64,000 bases of DNA from Poa pratensis (lineage: Eukaryota > Streptophyta > Magnoliopsida > Poales > Poaceae): contig CAMZMU010000012.1 in NCBI GenBank assembly GCA_947311845.1, positions 8,560,907-8,624,906 of the forward strand, in the 5' to 3' direction. Numbering within the stretch: the first letter of the stretch is position 1; each line of letters begins with the position of its first letter. Shown in pieces: positions 1 to 12,041 of this stretch. The position numbers and the translations under genes are program-made. The notes under the pieces are model-generated. The model made no database searches and was not told where the DNA came from. It saw only the letters and a program-made list of their open reading frames with translations.

Positions 1-510
1 GTAGTGGTGCGGGTGTAGTTGATACTTCCAAATTCAGTTTGCCTTTTTACTGGATCCCCTAGTCTCAGATTTTTTTTGTGTTGTCACCTGCATCTGCGTT
101 GACGCGCTTATTACCAGGAGGCATTTGTCCCCTACCGGATGTCACCTTGCCTTTCCAGCTCCTAAACTGCACAGTTCATATGCACCAATCATTTGGGATA
201 GTAGCAGAAAGCCACAATGTATATGGGACAACAGTAATTAAGCTAGCAGTTCTACACAAGATAAGTAATCAGCACCTTCATTGTTGAGCTATCATGCAAG
301 GGTGATGAGCTAGCAGGTAAGGGTTCAGCCTGCAGCTCACTGTCAAGTGATTCCATTGGCATGTCTCCTTCATTGTAAAGGTCCTTCCTGATCTTTTTAG
401 GGGAGAGTATGGTTGGCAATGAAACAAGAGATGCTACAGACCTACCCAGTCGTGGATGGTTTCTCATGATATTTTTTAGCCGTGTATCGTCCATGGGTTT
501 TGTTTGTGGT
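1..510 (-). other. Unassigned sequence with a possible host exon
   Basis: I do not recognise this segment. On the minus strand an open frame covers roughly 518 down to 286, starting at an ATG at 500-490 (MDDTRLKNIMRNHPRLGR) and containing SLPTILSPKKIRK and an acidic, serine-rich tail. The composition is that of an ordinary plant protein rather than a retroelement. A GT that could serve as a splice donor follows the reading STMK near 284. The upstream side runs directly into truncated retroelement pol sequence at about 510. It could be an exon fragment of a host gene broken by rearrangement, or a chance frame. No function is proposed. Confidence 0.3.
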
Positions 511-1772
511 TCTAACATGAATAAAGAGCTCAACATAAAGGATTTGTATGCCAACGATGCTTTCTTTGGAGACATTTTCGCTCAATGTTCGGAGCACAAA
601 GGAGTTGGTGATTACTATTTGCATCAAGGTTTCTTGTTCAAGGCTAACAAACTTTGCATTCCCGAGTCTTCGCTTCGCACAGAGGAGCGCTCATGGGACA
701 TTTTGGACGCGAAAAGACCTTCGCCATGCTCACCACCAACTACTTTTGGCCCCACATGTACCGCGATGTGAACCGCCTTGTGCGCCGATGTTCTATATGT
801 CTCAAAGCTAAGTCTACGCTAAACTCTCATGGCCTATACACTCCTTTACCCATTCCACATAAACCTTGGTCCGATATTGCTATGGATTTCGTATTAGGTC
901 TTCCACGAACTAAAATAAACAAGGATTCTATATTTGTCGTCATTGACCGATTCTCTAAGATGGCACATTTCATACCATGCAATAAGACCGACGATGCTTC
1001 ACATATTGCTACGCTGTTCTTTAGGGAAATCGTCCATCTTCATGGAGTGCCCAAGACCGTGGTGTCGGATCGTGAAGTCAAGTTCGTCAGTTATTTTTGG
1101 AAGACATTGATGGCCAAGATGGGAATCAAGCAACTCTTCTCCACCGCCTACCACCCTCAAACGGATGGTCAAACCGAAGTGGTGAATCAAAGCCTTTCTA
1201 CACTCCTTCGTGTGTTGATCAAGCCAAATTTGAAGAATTGGGAAGAGTGCATCCCACACGCCGAGTTCGCCTATAATCGAGCACTACACCGAGCAACGAA
1301 TAGAAGCCCATTCGAGATCGTCTATGGCTACACCCCCTACACCGCGCTTGACATGCTACCACTTCCACTCCGTGAGCAAGTTAACATGGACTTCAACAAA
1401 CGCGCCGCTTACATGAAGAAGCTACATGAGGAAACAAGAGCTACGCTCAAGAAGCACAATGAAGCACATGCTAAGAAGATGAACAAGAACAAGCGTGCCA
1501 TGATATTTGAAGAAGGAGACCTTGTTTGGCTACATCTTCACAAAGATCGCTTTTCGGATGCAAGGAAGTCCAAGCTTCACCCTCGAGGAGACAGACCTTT
1601 CAAGGTTCTCAAGCGCATCAACGACAATACCTACAAGATCGACATCTCCAACTCCAAGCACTTGGTCCATGACACCTTCAATGTGACCGATCTATCGCCA
1701 TACTATGGGACATCAAGTGATGAGGATGACCAAGAGTCGAGGACGACTCTTTTCCAAGTGGGGGGGAGATGA
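510..1772 (+). pseudogene. Ty3/gypsy integrase fragment (family 1 element, 5' truncated)
   Basis: This is the 3' part of a Ty3/gypsy pol gene: linker, integrase zinc-binding region, catalytic core and C-terminal domain. Homology to the minus-strand copy at 53198-56147 begins near 515-541 ([14 protein letters not shown]). A small deletion near 675-690 relative to that copy shifts the frame, so the main open stretch is 654-1772. Visible marks are the zinc-binding CSICLKAKS, the core Asp in [12 protein letters not shown], the second Asp in VVSDREVKF and the Glu in [10 protein letters not shown]. The C-terminus has FNVTDLSPYYG and SRTTLFQ. The frame stops at a TGA that coincides with the first bases of the LTR. 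Gag, protease and RT are absent, so this copy is dead. Confidence 0.9.
1756..1769 (+). other. Polypurine tract of the family 1 copy
   Basis: A G-run ending in AGA lies directly before the LTR start TGATGTAG, the position of the plus-strand primer in LTR retrotransposons. The matching tract in the minus-strand copy is at 53198-53212. Confidence 0.8.
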
Positions 1773-2893
1773 TGTAGTGCGCCCTACACATGACACGCCA
1801 AGTGGACCAATGACAAGAGCTAGAGTCAAAGCTCTACATGATAAGGTGAATTCACTCCTATCTATGTGTGACCTTGACACTCCCTTGAATGGTTTGCTAC
1901 TTCATTCCGATACCTTGTGTGTGCACAGCTATGGTGGACTTGATGACCCCTATGAAGATCTCCAAGGAAGTGATGAAGATGGCCAAGAAGCAAGACAAGA
2001 AGAAGAGGAAGCAGCAGAACAGCGGTACTACCACCAGAAGGGCCGGTACTACCGCCAGGAACCTGACTACGTCGCTGAAGCAGCAGAAGACCCAGGCAGC
2101 GGTACTATCGCCGAGACCAGCGGTACTACCGCCAGCTCCAGGACCGGTAGTACCGCTGGAGGTACCGCTCAAGCTACCGGCAAGCCCCAAAATGCTACTG
2201 GATCCTCAACGGTACTTGCCGGGTGTCGAACCAGTACTACCGCCAGCGCCGAGAAGAAATAAAATCCAAGTGTGCAGCGGTACTACCGCCAGCGGCAAGC
2301 GGTACTACCGCCTCCTCCAAGAGCGGTACTACCGCCACCACCGGCGGTACTACCGCTGTGACCCCAGGAATTCGGGCTGAGGCCCATGTAACCCTCCTTG
2401 TCTGTACCCCTTCGTCCACTAGACTATAAATACCTCCTCTCTACCTAGGGTTAGGGTTAGACTAAGTTGAGATAAGAGTAGAGCTTTGCTCCTTTCCACC
2501 CCAAGATGGTGGTGCCTTCATTGGAGATGAACCAAGGCCTCCCCTTGTGGAGATGAACCAAGACCTCCCCTTGTGGAGAAGATCCCTCTAGTGGATACCA
2601 AGGCTTCCTCTTGTAGTCATACTACTTGTTAATCTTTCCTCTTGAAGTGGCTAGATTGGGTTGGTTGGATTGACCAATTGGACAAACAATCCTAAGAGTA
2701 AGGTGTGCTTGGAAGAGGAGAGTTGGGGGCTGCCCTAGGGGACTTGTTACCAATTGAATCTTGCTGAGTTATGTCTTGCTATTTATCTTGATTTATGAGT
2801 TTTCCCCTTGTGTTCTTGTGTTCATCCATTGTTCTTCGTGTTCTTCATTCCCTCCGCCGTCAATCCGTGAAGAACGGGACCTACCCCGCATCA
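1770..2893 (+). repeat. 3' LTR of the family 1 gypsy copy
   Basis: The LTR begins TGATGTAGTG and ends CCCGCATCA. The same ends bound the minus-strand LTR at 52143-53197. It contains a TATA-like box at 2425-2432. A block of GCGGTACTACCGC-type motifs lies at about 2025-2360. The first part also encodes, in the frame one base off the integrase frame, a GPMTRARVKALHDK segment. No target-site duplication can be checked because the 5' end of the element is missing. Confidence 0.88.
2425..2432 (+). promoter_or_regulatory. TATA box in family 1 LTR
   Basis: TATAAATA lies in the middle of the LTR, upstream of the CT-rich stretch that is the likely start of the R region. The other family 1 LTR has the same box at 52605-52612 on the minus strand. 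Confidence 0.55.
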
Positions 2894-2912
2894 CATGGGC
2901 TCCAGGAGCGGC

Positions 2913-2998
2913 TGATGAGGATATATCGATGAATTATGGTGATTATCCATGTTTTAATTGGAAGGAAATATTAAGTCTGATTGATGATTATTGTCAGG
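2913..2998 (+). repeat. 5' LTR of degraded family 2 gypsy element, first piece
   Basis: The sequence starts TGATGAGGATAT, resembling the LTR start TGATGAGGACAT of the intact family 2 element at 56148-63891. It is interrupted after tcagg by the chromovirus at 2999-17422 and resumes at 17428. The two pieces together make an LTR of about 907 bp, against 894 bp in the intact element. A 19-bp stretch (2894-2912) separates it from the preceding LTR. Confidence 0.82.
2994..2998. repeat. Target-site duplication tcagg (left) of the chromovirus
   Basis: TCAGG directly precedes the terminal TGTGGGG of the left LTR. The same five bases follow the right LTR at 17423-17427. A 5-bp duplication is what Ty3/gypsy integrase produces, so the ends given for the element are well fixed. 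Confidence 0.93.
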
Positions 2999-5900
2999 TG
3001 TGGGGACCCCGGACTAGCTGTCCGAAATTCCCGATTATGCTTAACACAACGATCCCATGATCAGTCTGTCGTTGCACATAATCCGAACTGAATACCAAGT
3101 TTACATCTATTACAATACCGAATAAAAGTCTTACACACATGGTCATCTAGACCAAACCTTACATAGGTGCCTTCATGGGCTAATTCACATTATTCAGCGG
3201 AAGCTACTACGTGGTAGATAAGCCCATCCTACGATAACCCGGCAGGCAGCTGACTTATGGAGATCCCTAGTTCGCATAGAAGTCGTCGTACTCCTCTTTG
3301 GCATAGTGCTCCTCGAAATCTGGCTAAGACAATAGCCAGGGACGAAACCAATATGAGTACATTTGATTGTACTCGCAAACTACCCCCGAACAGAACATGC
3401 ACTAGACTTATGTTTATTTTTCAAACTTTTATATATTAAGACATCTCTATATCTTTATTGAAAAAGTGGTAAGAAGAATTTTACAACTATCCTCCAATGA
3501 ATCACCATCTTATTTATTTCTCCAAAATTCCTCCTTTTTCCGACCATAGACTGTCATGGTCCATTTACCTTCAACAACCTCATACCGATCCGTTGGTATG
3601 GTTGTATACCACATTCGCCACTTCGTTTTCTTTTCAAAGTTTAAAATTCTCTTTTCAAAAACTTGCACATGGTCAGAGTAGAGCCTCCCAACTGTCCATA
3701 TCCGAGGACTCGGCTATTCGAATAGTTTTACACTCTGCAGAGGTAGCACGCTTTTCCCACATCCATCCGGTAACTCATCGTGTCAGCCACGTCCCGCCAT
3801 ACAAGGTGTATGCGAAGTTGAGTCACCGACCATAGCCTGTACTTTGCTCATGCTAGTATAGGACCCTGCCCTTATGACACTTTCCATCCACACTTAACCC
3901 AGCCCGTCGGAATCTAAGTATGAGGACTCATAGTTTTCCCCGGCGACCCCATGGCGAAGTCTTCAATCCTCCTCCTTATCTTTCCATAGAGTTTTGAGCG
4001 AGGACCCAGGTCAGGGATAGGTCACCAAACCATCCCGTCATGCATAACGGAGTCATCTCCGTCGATGAGGCATCCCATACTAATATGAGCAAATTATATG
4101 ACTACGCCCTTGCCCATATCTGGGTAAATGTGGTCGCACAGGGTATCGGCTGGTCGACGTAAGTACAAGGACACACTGTGCATTTTTCATAAACATCACC
4201 ATTCTCCATTTCTCCACTTCAACACCGACATCTCGGCATTCCATGACCATACAAGTATTTTCAAAGGAGTTTTGAATCAACCATATTTTTCCCATCCTAT
4301 AGTTTCATATAAACTAACCTATACTTCTACATATGGTGGCAAAATAGCTTTTCATATGTTTAGGAAAAAGGTTTTAAAATCATTGCCTTAAGAATAGTTC
4401 ATGTTATCAAAGTAGATGCATATGTATTTGGGGTGCAAGCTGAGAGAGTAGCTTGCCTTGCTCGACAAGGTGACCTTGGTCTTGATCTTCAGGTTCAACA
4501 AATTCTCCCTCCTCGATAAATCCGACAACGTTCTCGTCTAATTAATAAACAAACAAATACAAACAATCACTATACTACTCAATCAAACACCACAACATTA
4601 CAATCTTAAATGCTATAAATAGCCACTACACACATCAAGCAACACAATTTGGTTTCAATTTAATTGAATTAACCATTATTTATTTAAGTCTTAACTAAGG
4701 CAGAAACTAGTTGAACATGTTTAATTACACAACTCAAGTTCTGTTGGTCACAAAAATACAAACTAAATTTCTACAGATAGCTACTGATGTGTAGAAGATA
4801 ACACAATTGGATTTGGATTAATTGAAGTTACCAAACTCCCTAAACAATTGTATTTATCCAGTAACTTAATAATCAAGTTTTAGCTACAAACCAAGTTCTG
4901 TTGATCCTAAAATTAAATCCTTTTAGGGTAAGTAACCATGACTAAATGTGACCTAAAAAAATTGGTCCTAAATCATTCGGGTTAAACATTAGCCATTTAT
5001 AATTGTTTTTGTGCGGAAGGGTTTACTAAACTTAACTTTAAACTAAATAATTAATATTGCTTAATTAATTCTACCAAAATTAGGGAAGCTAATAGATCAC
5101 AGTACCAAGCTAACAAAATTGGTTTGGAAATATTTGGGTTAATAGAGTATCAGAAACAAACAAGTTTAGGTTTTAAACCTTCTGTGGCATTTTTAATACT
5201 ACACATTTATTATTTAACTAAATGATATGAAACCACTTGGGTTGGTTAAACAATTTCATAAGCTATCCAGAACATTTTTATTTGATTTATTTGGATTTGT
5301 AAATCTCGAGATATTGAATTTCTAAGTTATGTCCAGTACTGAAATTCCAGAGAAACTAAATTAGAAAAGCATTCTGTTCTGGATAATGTTGAGGATCCTG
5401 ACAGGTGGGGTCCACTCGTCAGTGACTCAACAGAAATATCTCGCGCGCGCTAAAAAGTTTAAAACGCTGACAGTTGGCCCCACTTGGCAGCGTCTCAGCT
5501 AAACGAAGCGGTACGCTACCGTAGATCTTAGATCTAACGGCTGAGGATGGCCGCGAACGGCGACGACCATATTTGGGCGGCGCCGCCGTGACAGCGACGG
5601 CGAGGTTGGTCGGAGAGGCACCAGGGGTGGTCTGCGATGGTGGGGCAGACGGCGTTCGACGGCGGAGAACTTGGGGAGGCTCTGGAGATGAGTTGAGATT
5701 GATGGGGAGGACTCGAGCGTCGGTGGCGAGCTCCGCTGCTTCCACGGACGGATCCCGACGACTCCGGCGAGCTCTCTGCGTCGTTCCTGTGCACGAAACA
5801 GAGGGCAAACGGAGGCGTGTGAGTGCGGTGGTGGAAGCAGAGAGTGTGCAAGCCAGAGAGGAGAGAAAGGAAGTGTGGCACGGCGCGGCCGTGGTCGACG

Positions 5901-7223
5901 TCCACCTTCTCCTCCGGCAGCACCTGACCGTGCTCGACCAGAGCAGCAAAGGCTGCAGCGGCGTGTTCGTCCTCCTGGCGGTGCGCGAGAGGGTGTGGGG
6001 TGAGTGCTAGAGGAGTGGATTGGGGTGAGGAGCGGAGGGATGCGGTGGGGGTATATATGGCCGAACTCCGGCGTGTCGTGGACCTGGCGCAGCAGGGGTC
6101 TAGGGGGTGGGAGAGCACGCCATTGGTGGCGGTGCAGTGTAGCAATGGCGTGGGAAGGTGGCCGTGAGGGTTAGAGGGAGAGAGGGGCAGTGGAGTGAGC
6201 TGTGGCTAGCTCGGGCCGACGGCGTCCATGGCGCACGTCCGTGGACTTGACGGAGTGCTGGCGTCGCCATGGGCCACCAGGGGTGATGTCGTCGTGTCTG
6301 CGGGGGCACGGGGAGGCAGGTGAGTGGCTGGGCGGCGGTGAGCTGGCGAGGGGTGCAGTGGAGGCCGCGCTCGCCGTCGATGGCCACGCGCGTCCATGGA
6401 CGCGGCGCGCTCGTGTTCGACCGCACGAGTACGGCGTGCAGCGCTCTGGGGCGGTCTCCTCTTAACCAAACGATAGCGGCGAAGCAGAAGGGAGGGAAGG
6501 CACGGCTCAGGGCCAGCGGCGCGTCCTCCCTTCGTCTAGCTCCCGTAGGGGCAGTACGACGGCGAGCGGCTCCAATGGCTACGGTCCAAAGTGGCCTATG
6601 CGCACGTTTCCATCGTTCTCCGGCGATGCAGCGAGGTGAGAGAGGTGAGTGCGACGTGAGGGAGTGGCTGGTTCATTGAATTTCGCTCGAATTTGAGCGA
6701 ATGGAGCTCGGAATTTGGGCAGAGTTCATCGGCGCTCACCAGGTGTTCGACAGAATGCCTGAACCAAATTCAAATTTGAATTTTTGAAAATTCTTTTCAT
6801 ATTTGGTTCACTAACTATTTATCAAGCATTTGTGGTGCTGTGGGATATTTATTGTGTATTTGTTCATAGCACATTTTGTGATTTAAAGAAGATAAAGAAA
6901 GATTTTGAATTTAAATTTTTGGTTTTTGGAATTATTTATTTGAGAGGGAAAAGTTGTAGGAACAATTTTAGAGGGATCATAATATCACTCCACTGAAGTT
7001 TGGGTGAAAATAAAATTAATTCCTCACTTGGAGAAATTTGGGTGACACTTGTCACGTTGATTTTATTGTTTTTAAATTTTTAATTTTGTTTTTCCAAGTT
7101 TTTATTTAGAGCATCAATCAACACAAGCAATAATAAACAATCAACACACATAACACAATAAAAGTTTTTGTTGGCCCACATTTTTGAAATAATAGTTTCT
7201 TATTATAATTTTGGGATGTTACA
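2999..7223 (-). repeat. 3' LTR of the chromovirus
   Basis: On the minus strand it reads TGTAACATCCC to GGTCCCCACA. It is 4225 bp long, unusually large. It contains an AT-rich part (about 4400-5400 and 6780-7200) and a GC-rich island at about 5440-6680 in which many overlapping frames are open. The partner LTR is 13200-17422. Confidence 0.94.
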
Positions 7224-7240
7224 AATCCTCCCCCCCTTAA
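7224..7240 (-). other. Polypurine tract of the chromovirus
   Basis: Minus-strand TTAAGGGGGGGAGGATT adjoins the 3' LTR. This is the standard position for second-strand priming. Confidence 0.85.
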
Positions 7241-7269
7241 AATAAATCTCGTCCCGAGATTTGCTAGGC

Positions 7270-10200
7270 TCAGGTGCTAAAGAGGTTTGGGAATTCGCTT
7301 CTAAGATAGTCTTCACGTTCCCAGGTTGCTTCTTCTTCAGAATGGTTAGTCCACTGGACTTTGTAGAACTTGATTGCGCGCCTCCGGGTAAGGCGAACAT
7401 CCTCGTCAAGAATCTTGACAGGTTCTCACGATAAGTCAGGTCATGGTTCAGATCGATGGAGAGGTGGTCGATGTTCTTGAAAACATCGGGCTTGTCGGGA
7501 ACTTCAAGACACTTCCGGAGCAAGGAAATGTGGAAGACGTCGTGAAATTCTGATAACTCTTGGGGCAACTCCAGTTGATAAGATACTTCTCCTCGACGAG
7601 AAATGACCTTGAAGGGTCCAATATATCTTGGCGCCAATTTTCCCTTGACATGAAAACGCTGCATACCCTTGAGTGGTGTCACTCGGAGATAGACATAATC
7701 TCCGACGTTGAAGGTGACATCGCGACGCTTGGGATCAGCGTAACTCTTCTGACGGGATTGGGCAGTCTTGAGACGCTCGCGAATAAGTTGGACTTGTTCC
7801 TCAGCTTCACGGAGGGTATCTGGTCCAAACAATTTGCCTTCTCCGGTGTCGGACCAATTCAGGGGCGTACGACACTTCTTGCCGTAAAGTGCTTCAAACG
7901 GGGCCATTTGCAGACTGGACTGGTAGCTATTGTTGTAGGAGAATTCTGCAAATGGAAGACAATCTTCCCATTTGGAACCATAAGATAGAACACATGCACG
8001 AAGCATGTCCTCTAATATCTGATTCACTCGCTCGGTTTGGCCTCCGGTCTGGGGGTGATAAGCTGTGCTAAATGCTAACTTGGTTCCGAGGGCTTCGTGA
8101 AGGGATTTCCAGAACCTTGAAGTGAATTGCGTGCCCTATCAGATACAATCTTCTTAGGCACGCCATGCAGGCTTACTATTCTGGAAATATACAAGTCTGC
8201 CAGTTGATTTCCCCGATAAGTGGTATTAACGGGATGAAATGGGCAACCTTGGTCAGTCGATCAACGATGACCCAGATTGAATCATGGCCTCGGTTGGATC
8301 TTGGAAGTCCGGTAATAAAGTCCATTCCAATTTCATCCCACTTCCACTCAGGAATTTTCAAAGGTTGAAGCAATCCAGCGGGTCTGATGTTCAGCCTTGA
8401 CTCGCTGACAGATATCACACTTGGCCACGAAAGAACCAATCTCTCGTTTCATTCCATGCCACCAAAATCTCTCACGAAGGTCTTGGTACATCTTTGTTCC
8501 GCCGGGATGAATTGAATAAGGGGTCTCATGGGCTTCTGTCAGGATTAAATCTTTAAGCTCCTTGACATTAGGCACACAGATACGACCATTGAATCTTAAC
8601 ACTCCTTCAGCATCTTCGGTAAAACCGGGTGCTTTGTTGAGAGAAATCTTCCTCTTAATTCCTTCAATGCTTTCATGATCCTTTTGGGCTTTCTTGATTT
8701 GATCCATCAGGGTTGGGGCTAACTCTAGATTGGCGAGATAACCATGGCTAACAAGCTCTAGTCCGAAATCTTCGAACTCTTTGAACAAGGCTGGTTGTTC
8801 GGCTTGGATCAAGGCATTTAGGGTGCAAGGCTTGCGACTCAGGGCATCGGCAACTACATTAGCCTTTCCGGGGTGATAATGGATTCCAATATCATAATCC
8901 TTGATTAATTCCATCCATCTCCTTTGTCGTAGGTTCAACTCCTTCTGGGTGAAGATATACTTCAAGCTCTTGTGATCCGTATAGATCTCGCAGCGATGTC
9001 CCACAAGATAGGGACGCCACGTCTTAAGAGCAAGAACAACAACAGCTAACTCCAGATCATGGGTTGGATAATTTTCTTCATGCGGTCGCAACTGTCGAGA
9101 CAGATACGACACAACTTTGCCTTCTTGCATCAGAACGCAACCAAGTCGAGGCGTGATGCATCGCAATACACGTCGAAACTCTTGGTGACGTCTGGCATAA
9201 TCAAGACTGGGGTTGAAGTCAGTCTCTTCTTTAATTCTTGAAAATATCTTCACATTTCTGGGTCCATTCAAATTTCTTGTCCTTCTTCAACAGTTGAGTC
9301 ATGGGCTTGGCTATGCTGGAGAATCCTTCCACGAACTTGCGGTAGTAACCCGCTAGTCCGAGAAAGCTTCGGATTTCAGTCACATCAGTGGGGCTTTCCA
9401 GTCAACGATAGCTTGGATCTTCTCTGGGTCAACAGAAATTCCTCCAGCAGATACAACATGTCCGAGAAATGCCACTTCGCTAAGCCAAAACTCACACTTG
9501 CTAAGCTTGGCATATAGCTTGTGCTCTCGGAGTGTCTCCAGAACTAGACGCAGATGTTCAGCATGCTCTTCTTCAGTCTTGGAGTAGATAAGAATATCGT
9601 CGATAAAGACTACCACGAACTTGTCGAGGTACTCCATGAAAATCTTGTTCATGAGATTCATGAAATAGGCTGGGGCATTGGTCAGACCAAAGGACATCAC
9701 GGTGTATTCAAACAAACCGTAACGGGTGGTGAAGGCGGTCTTGGGAATGTCTGACTCTCGGATTTTCAACTGATGATATCCTGTCCGAAGATCGATCTTG
9801 GAAAAGACTCGGGCTCCGTTCATCTGATCGAACAGATCCTCGATCTTGGGAAGGGGATACTTGTTTTTAATGGTCACATCATTGAGCTTGCGATAATCCA
9901 CACACAGGCGTGTGGTACCGTCTCTTTGTCCACAAAGATAATGGGTGATCCCCAAGGTGAAGCGCTTGGGCGAACAAGACCTTTGCTGAGCATATCAGCC
10001 AACTGCTTCTTCAATTCAACCAGTTCTTCTGGATTCATCCGGTATGGTCTCTGGGATATAGGGGCTGTCCCTGGAATAAGTTCAATTACGAACTCAATAT
10101 CCTGTCTGGCGGCATACCAGGCAATTCTTCCGGGAAAACATCTCGGAATAGATGAACAACACGGATCTCATCTATAAGGGGTTGAGCTATGCCCTCATGG

Positions 10201-10608
10201 CAGCCTGGTTGGGAATGACTGGTTTCGACACATACTCCACTTCTACTCCATTATCAGAAGTGAGAGAAACAGCTCTTCTGGCGCAGTCAATACGACCTTG
10301 AAACTTGGCTAACCAGTTCATACCAAGTATAACATCTATACCCTTGGTTCCTAGGATGATTAGGTCGGCTGCAAATTCTCGCCTCCGATCTCTATGGAGG
10401 TATTGGGGCAAAACCTCTTGGTTTCTATGGTAGAGCCAGGGATTTGTATACTCATAAGTTTAAGTAGGAAGCTCTCTACTAAACCTCCCTTAGCAACGAA
10501 CTCCTCGGTAACAAAGGAATGGGTTGCACCAGAATCAAACAGAACAGTTGCAGGTACTGAGTTGACAAGAAACGTACCCAGCACAACATCTGGCGCATCC
10601 TGGGCTTC
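7270..10608 (-). pseudogene. Chromovirus pol: protease, RT, RNase H, integrase, chromodomain (frameshifted)
   Basis: Pol of the chromovirus, read leftwards. Protease: FDSGATHSFV near 10530, then VILGMNWL near 10310. RT (9380-9955): [26 protein letters not shown], catalytic [10 protein letters not shown]. RNase H (about 8820-9200): [39 protein letters not shown]. Integrase: zinc-binding [11 protein letters not shown] near 8390, [13 protein letters not shown] near 8320, and the late core plus GPFKVISRRG further left. The frame that ends at the TGA at 7270-7272 encodes a chromodomain (KFYKVQWTNHSEEEATWERE), which places it among chromoviruses, probably the Tekay/Del clade. Breaks near 10400, 10000, 9320, 8400, 8100 and 7420 make it a pseudogene. 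Confidence 0.92.
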
Positions 10609-11745
10609 CTCAGCATTGATGTGGTGCAGACGGCCCTTGCCAACAGCAACATTTCCCGGGGTGCGGCATTCTTGCCATTTCCAGCTCGGCCTTGACCATT
10701 GTTCGGTGCCGGTGCATTGGGGCGCTGAACATTCCTCTTAGGATTGGGGCATTCTCTGGAGTAGTGACCCTTAGTGCCGCATTCAAAGCAGACAACATTG
10801 GCATTGCGGTTGAAGTTGTTGAAGTTTCCTCGGGACGGTTATTGTCATTGGGGCGGTTGAAGTTGTTTGGGCGGTTAGGAAAGGTGGAGCGGGGTGCTTG
10901 CGGTGGTCGATAAGCAGGCTTGGATGCTGGCTGAAAGATACGAGGTTTCTGGTTGCTTGACCCTTCAGAAGCAATCATCCTCCTCTTACGACCTTCAAAC
11001 ATGGACTTGCGCTTGGTCTCCAGCTGGATGGCTTTGTCCACAAGTGACTCCAAATCATAGAAGTCATGGATAACCAACGCGCATTGCAGCTCATCATGAA
11101 GTCCATTCAGAAAACGCTCCATCTTCTTCTTCTCAGTGTCGGTGTCATCAGGAGCATACCGAGATAAGTCGGTAAACTCATCAAGATAACCAACCACATC
11201 TTTACTTCCCTGCCTCAGCTTGCGGAATTCATCCTTCTTCCTCTCAATGAGTCCGCCGGGAATATGCTTCTTGCGGAACTTCTCCTGGAACTCAGCCCAG
11301 TTGATCACATAGCCAACTTGCTGGAGAGCCTTGGTAGCTTCCCACCAAGCTCGCGCAGGACCAGCAAGATAGTGGGTTGCATACAGAACCTTCTCATTGA
11401 CTCCCACAGCAGCAACTTCCAGGTTGTTCTCGATGGTACGAAGCCAATCATCGGCCTCCAGTGGGTGAAGTCCCCTGGAATAGGTAGGTGGGTTGGTCTT
11501 CTGAAAGTCGCTTAAGGTGGATGCTGATTTCCATTGCCATTGCCATTGCCATTTCCACCATGGTTGTTATTGTTGTTGTTAACTGAGCGGCAGCGATCTG
11601 CTGCAGGCAGCAAGATGAGCTTGGCGCTCCTCCCGGGCATTTGGCGTTCCTCCATAATGAGCGCAAGAAGTTGGGCGGAGGTCGGTTCTGGTGGTGGTGG
11701 CGGTGGTCCTCCATCCGGGTTGTTGGTGCGACGAGTGTCCACCAT
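10609..11745 (-). pseudogene. Chromovirus gag (frameshifted)
   Basis: Capsid-type Gag. The start chosen is the ATG at 11743-11745 (MVDTRRTNNPDGGPPPPPPEP), the first methionine of a conserved-looking proline-rich N-terminus. The capsid core follows, with VLYATHYLAGPARAWWEA, NWAEFQEKFRKKHIPGG and YLDEFTDLSRYAPDD at about 11380-11130. A CCHC zinc knuckle (CFECGTKGHYSREC) is encoded at about 10747-10790, in a different frame from the capsid core. There are frame breaks near 11600-11500 and near 10850, one in an Asn/Gly-rich repeat. Gag would form the virus-like particle and bind RNA. Confidence 0.88.
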
Positions 11746-12041
11746 CCTGAAGTATACCGGGTATAAGAGGCAAGGCAAAAAGGTTTCGACTAAGGGGAAG
11801 AAGATGAATTCGCAGAGTGGTTGATTAATTTAGGATGATATTGAAATTATTTTGCACAACCCAAACAAGACTAACACATTTATATAACACAAGCATCACA
11901 GCAACGAGTTCACAGCATCAAGCTTACAACATCACCCTACATCTAATGTACATAATACAAGGTTTCCAAAGGAACCACTACTTCGACTCGACTAGCGGTA
12001 GGGGGTCAACCTAATCCTGCGATAGTACTCAAGTCACTCGC

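Noticed and set aside
1889..2429. Several frames across the GCGGTACTACCGC block as a protein gene
   Set aside because: They read Gly/Thr or Tyr/Arg repeats created by the palindromic motif. Only the short GPMTRAR segment before it has family character.
2448..2460. Telomere-like GGGTTAGGGTTAG (also its complement at 52577-52590)
   Set aside because: Only two units, not the plant TTTAGGG repeat, and at the same place in two family 1 LTRs, so it is LTR sequence.
5534..6145. 203-codon minus-strand frame in the GC island, repeated at 15732-16343
   Set aside because: Its presence in both LTRs only reflects LTR duplication. Several frames are open on both strands because of high GC, and no domain is recognised.
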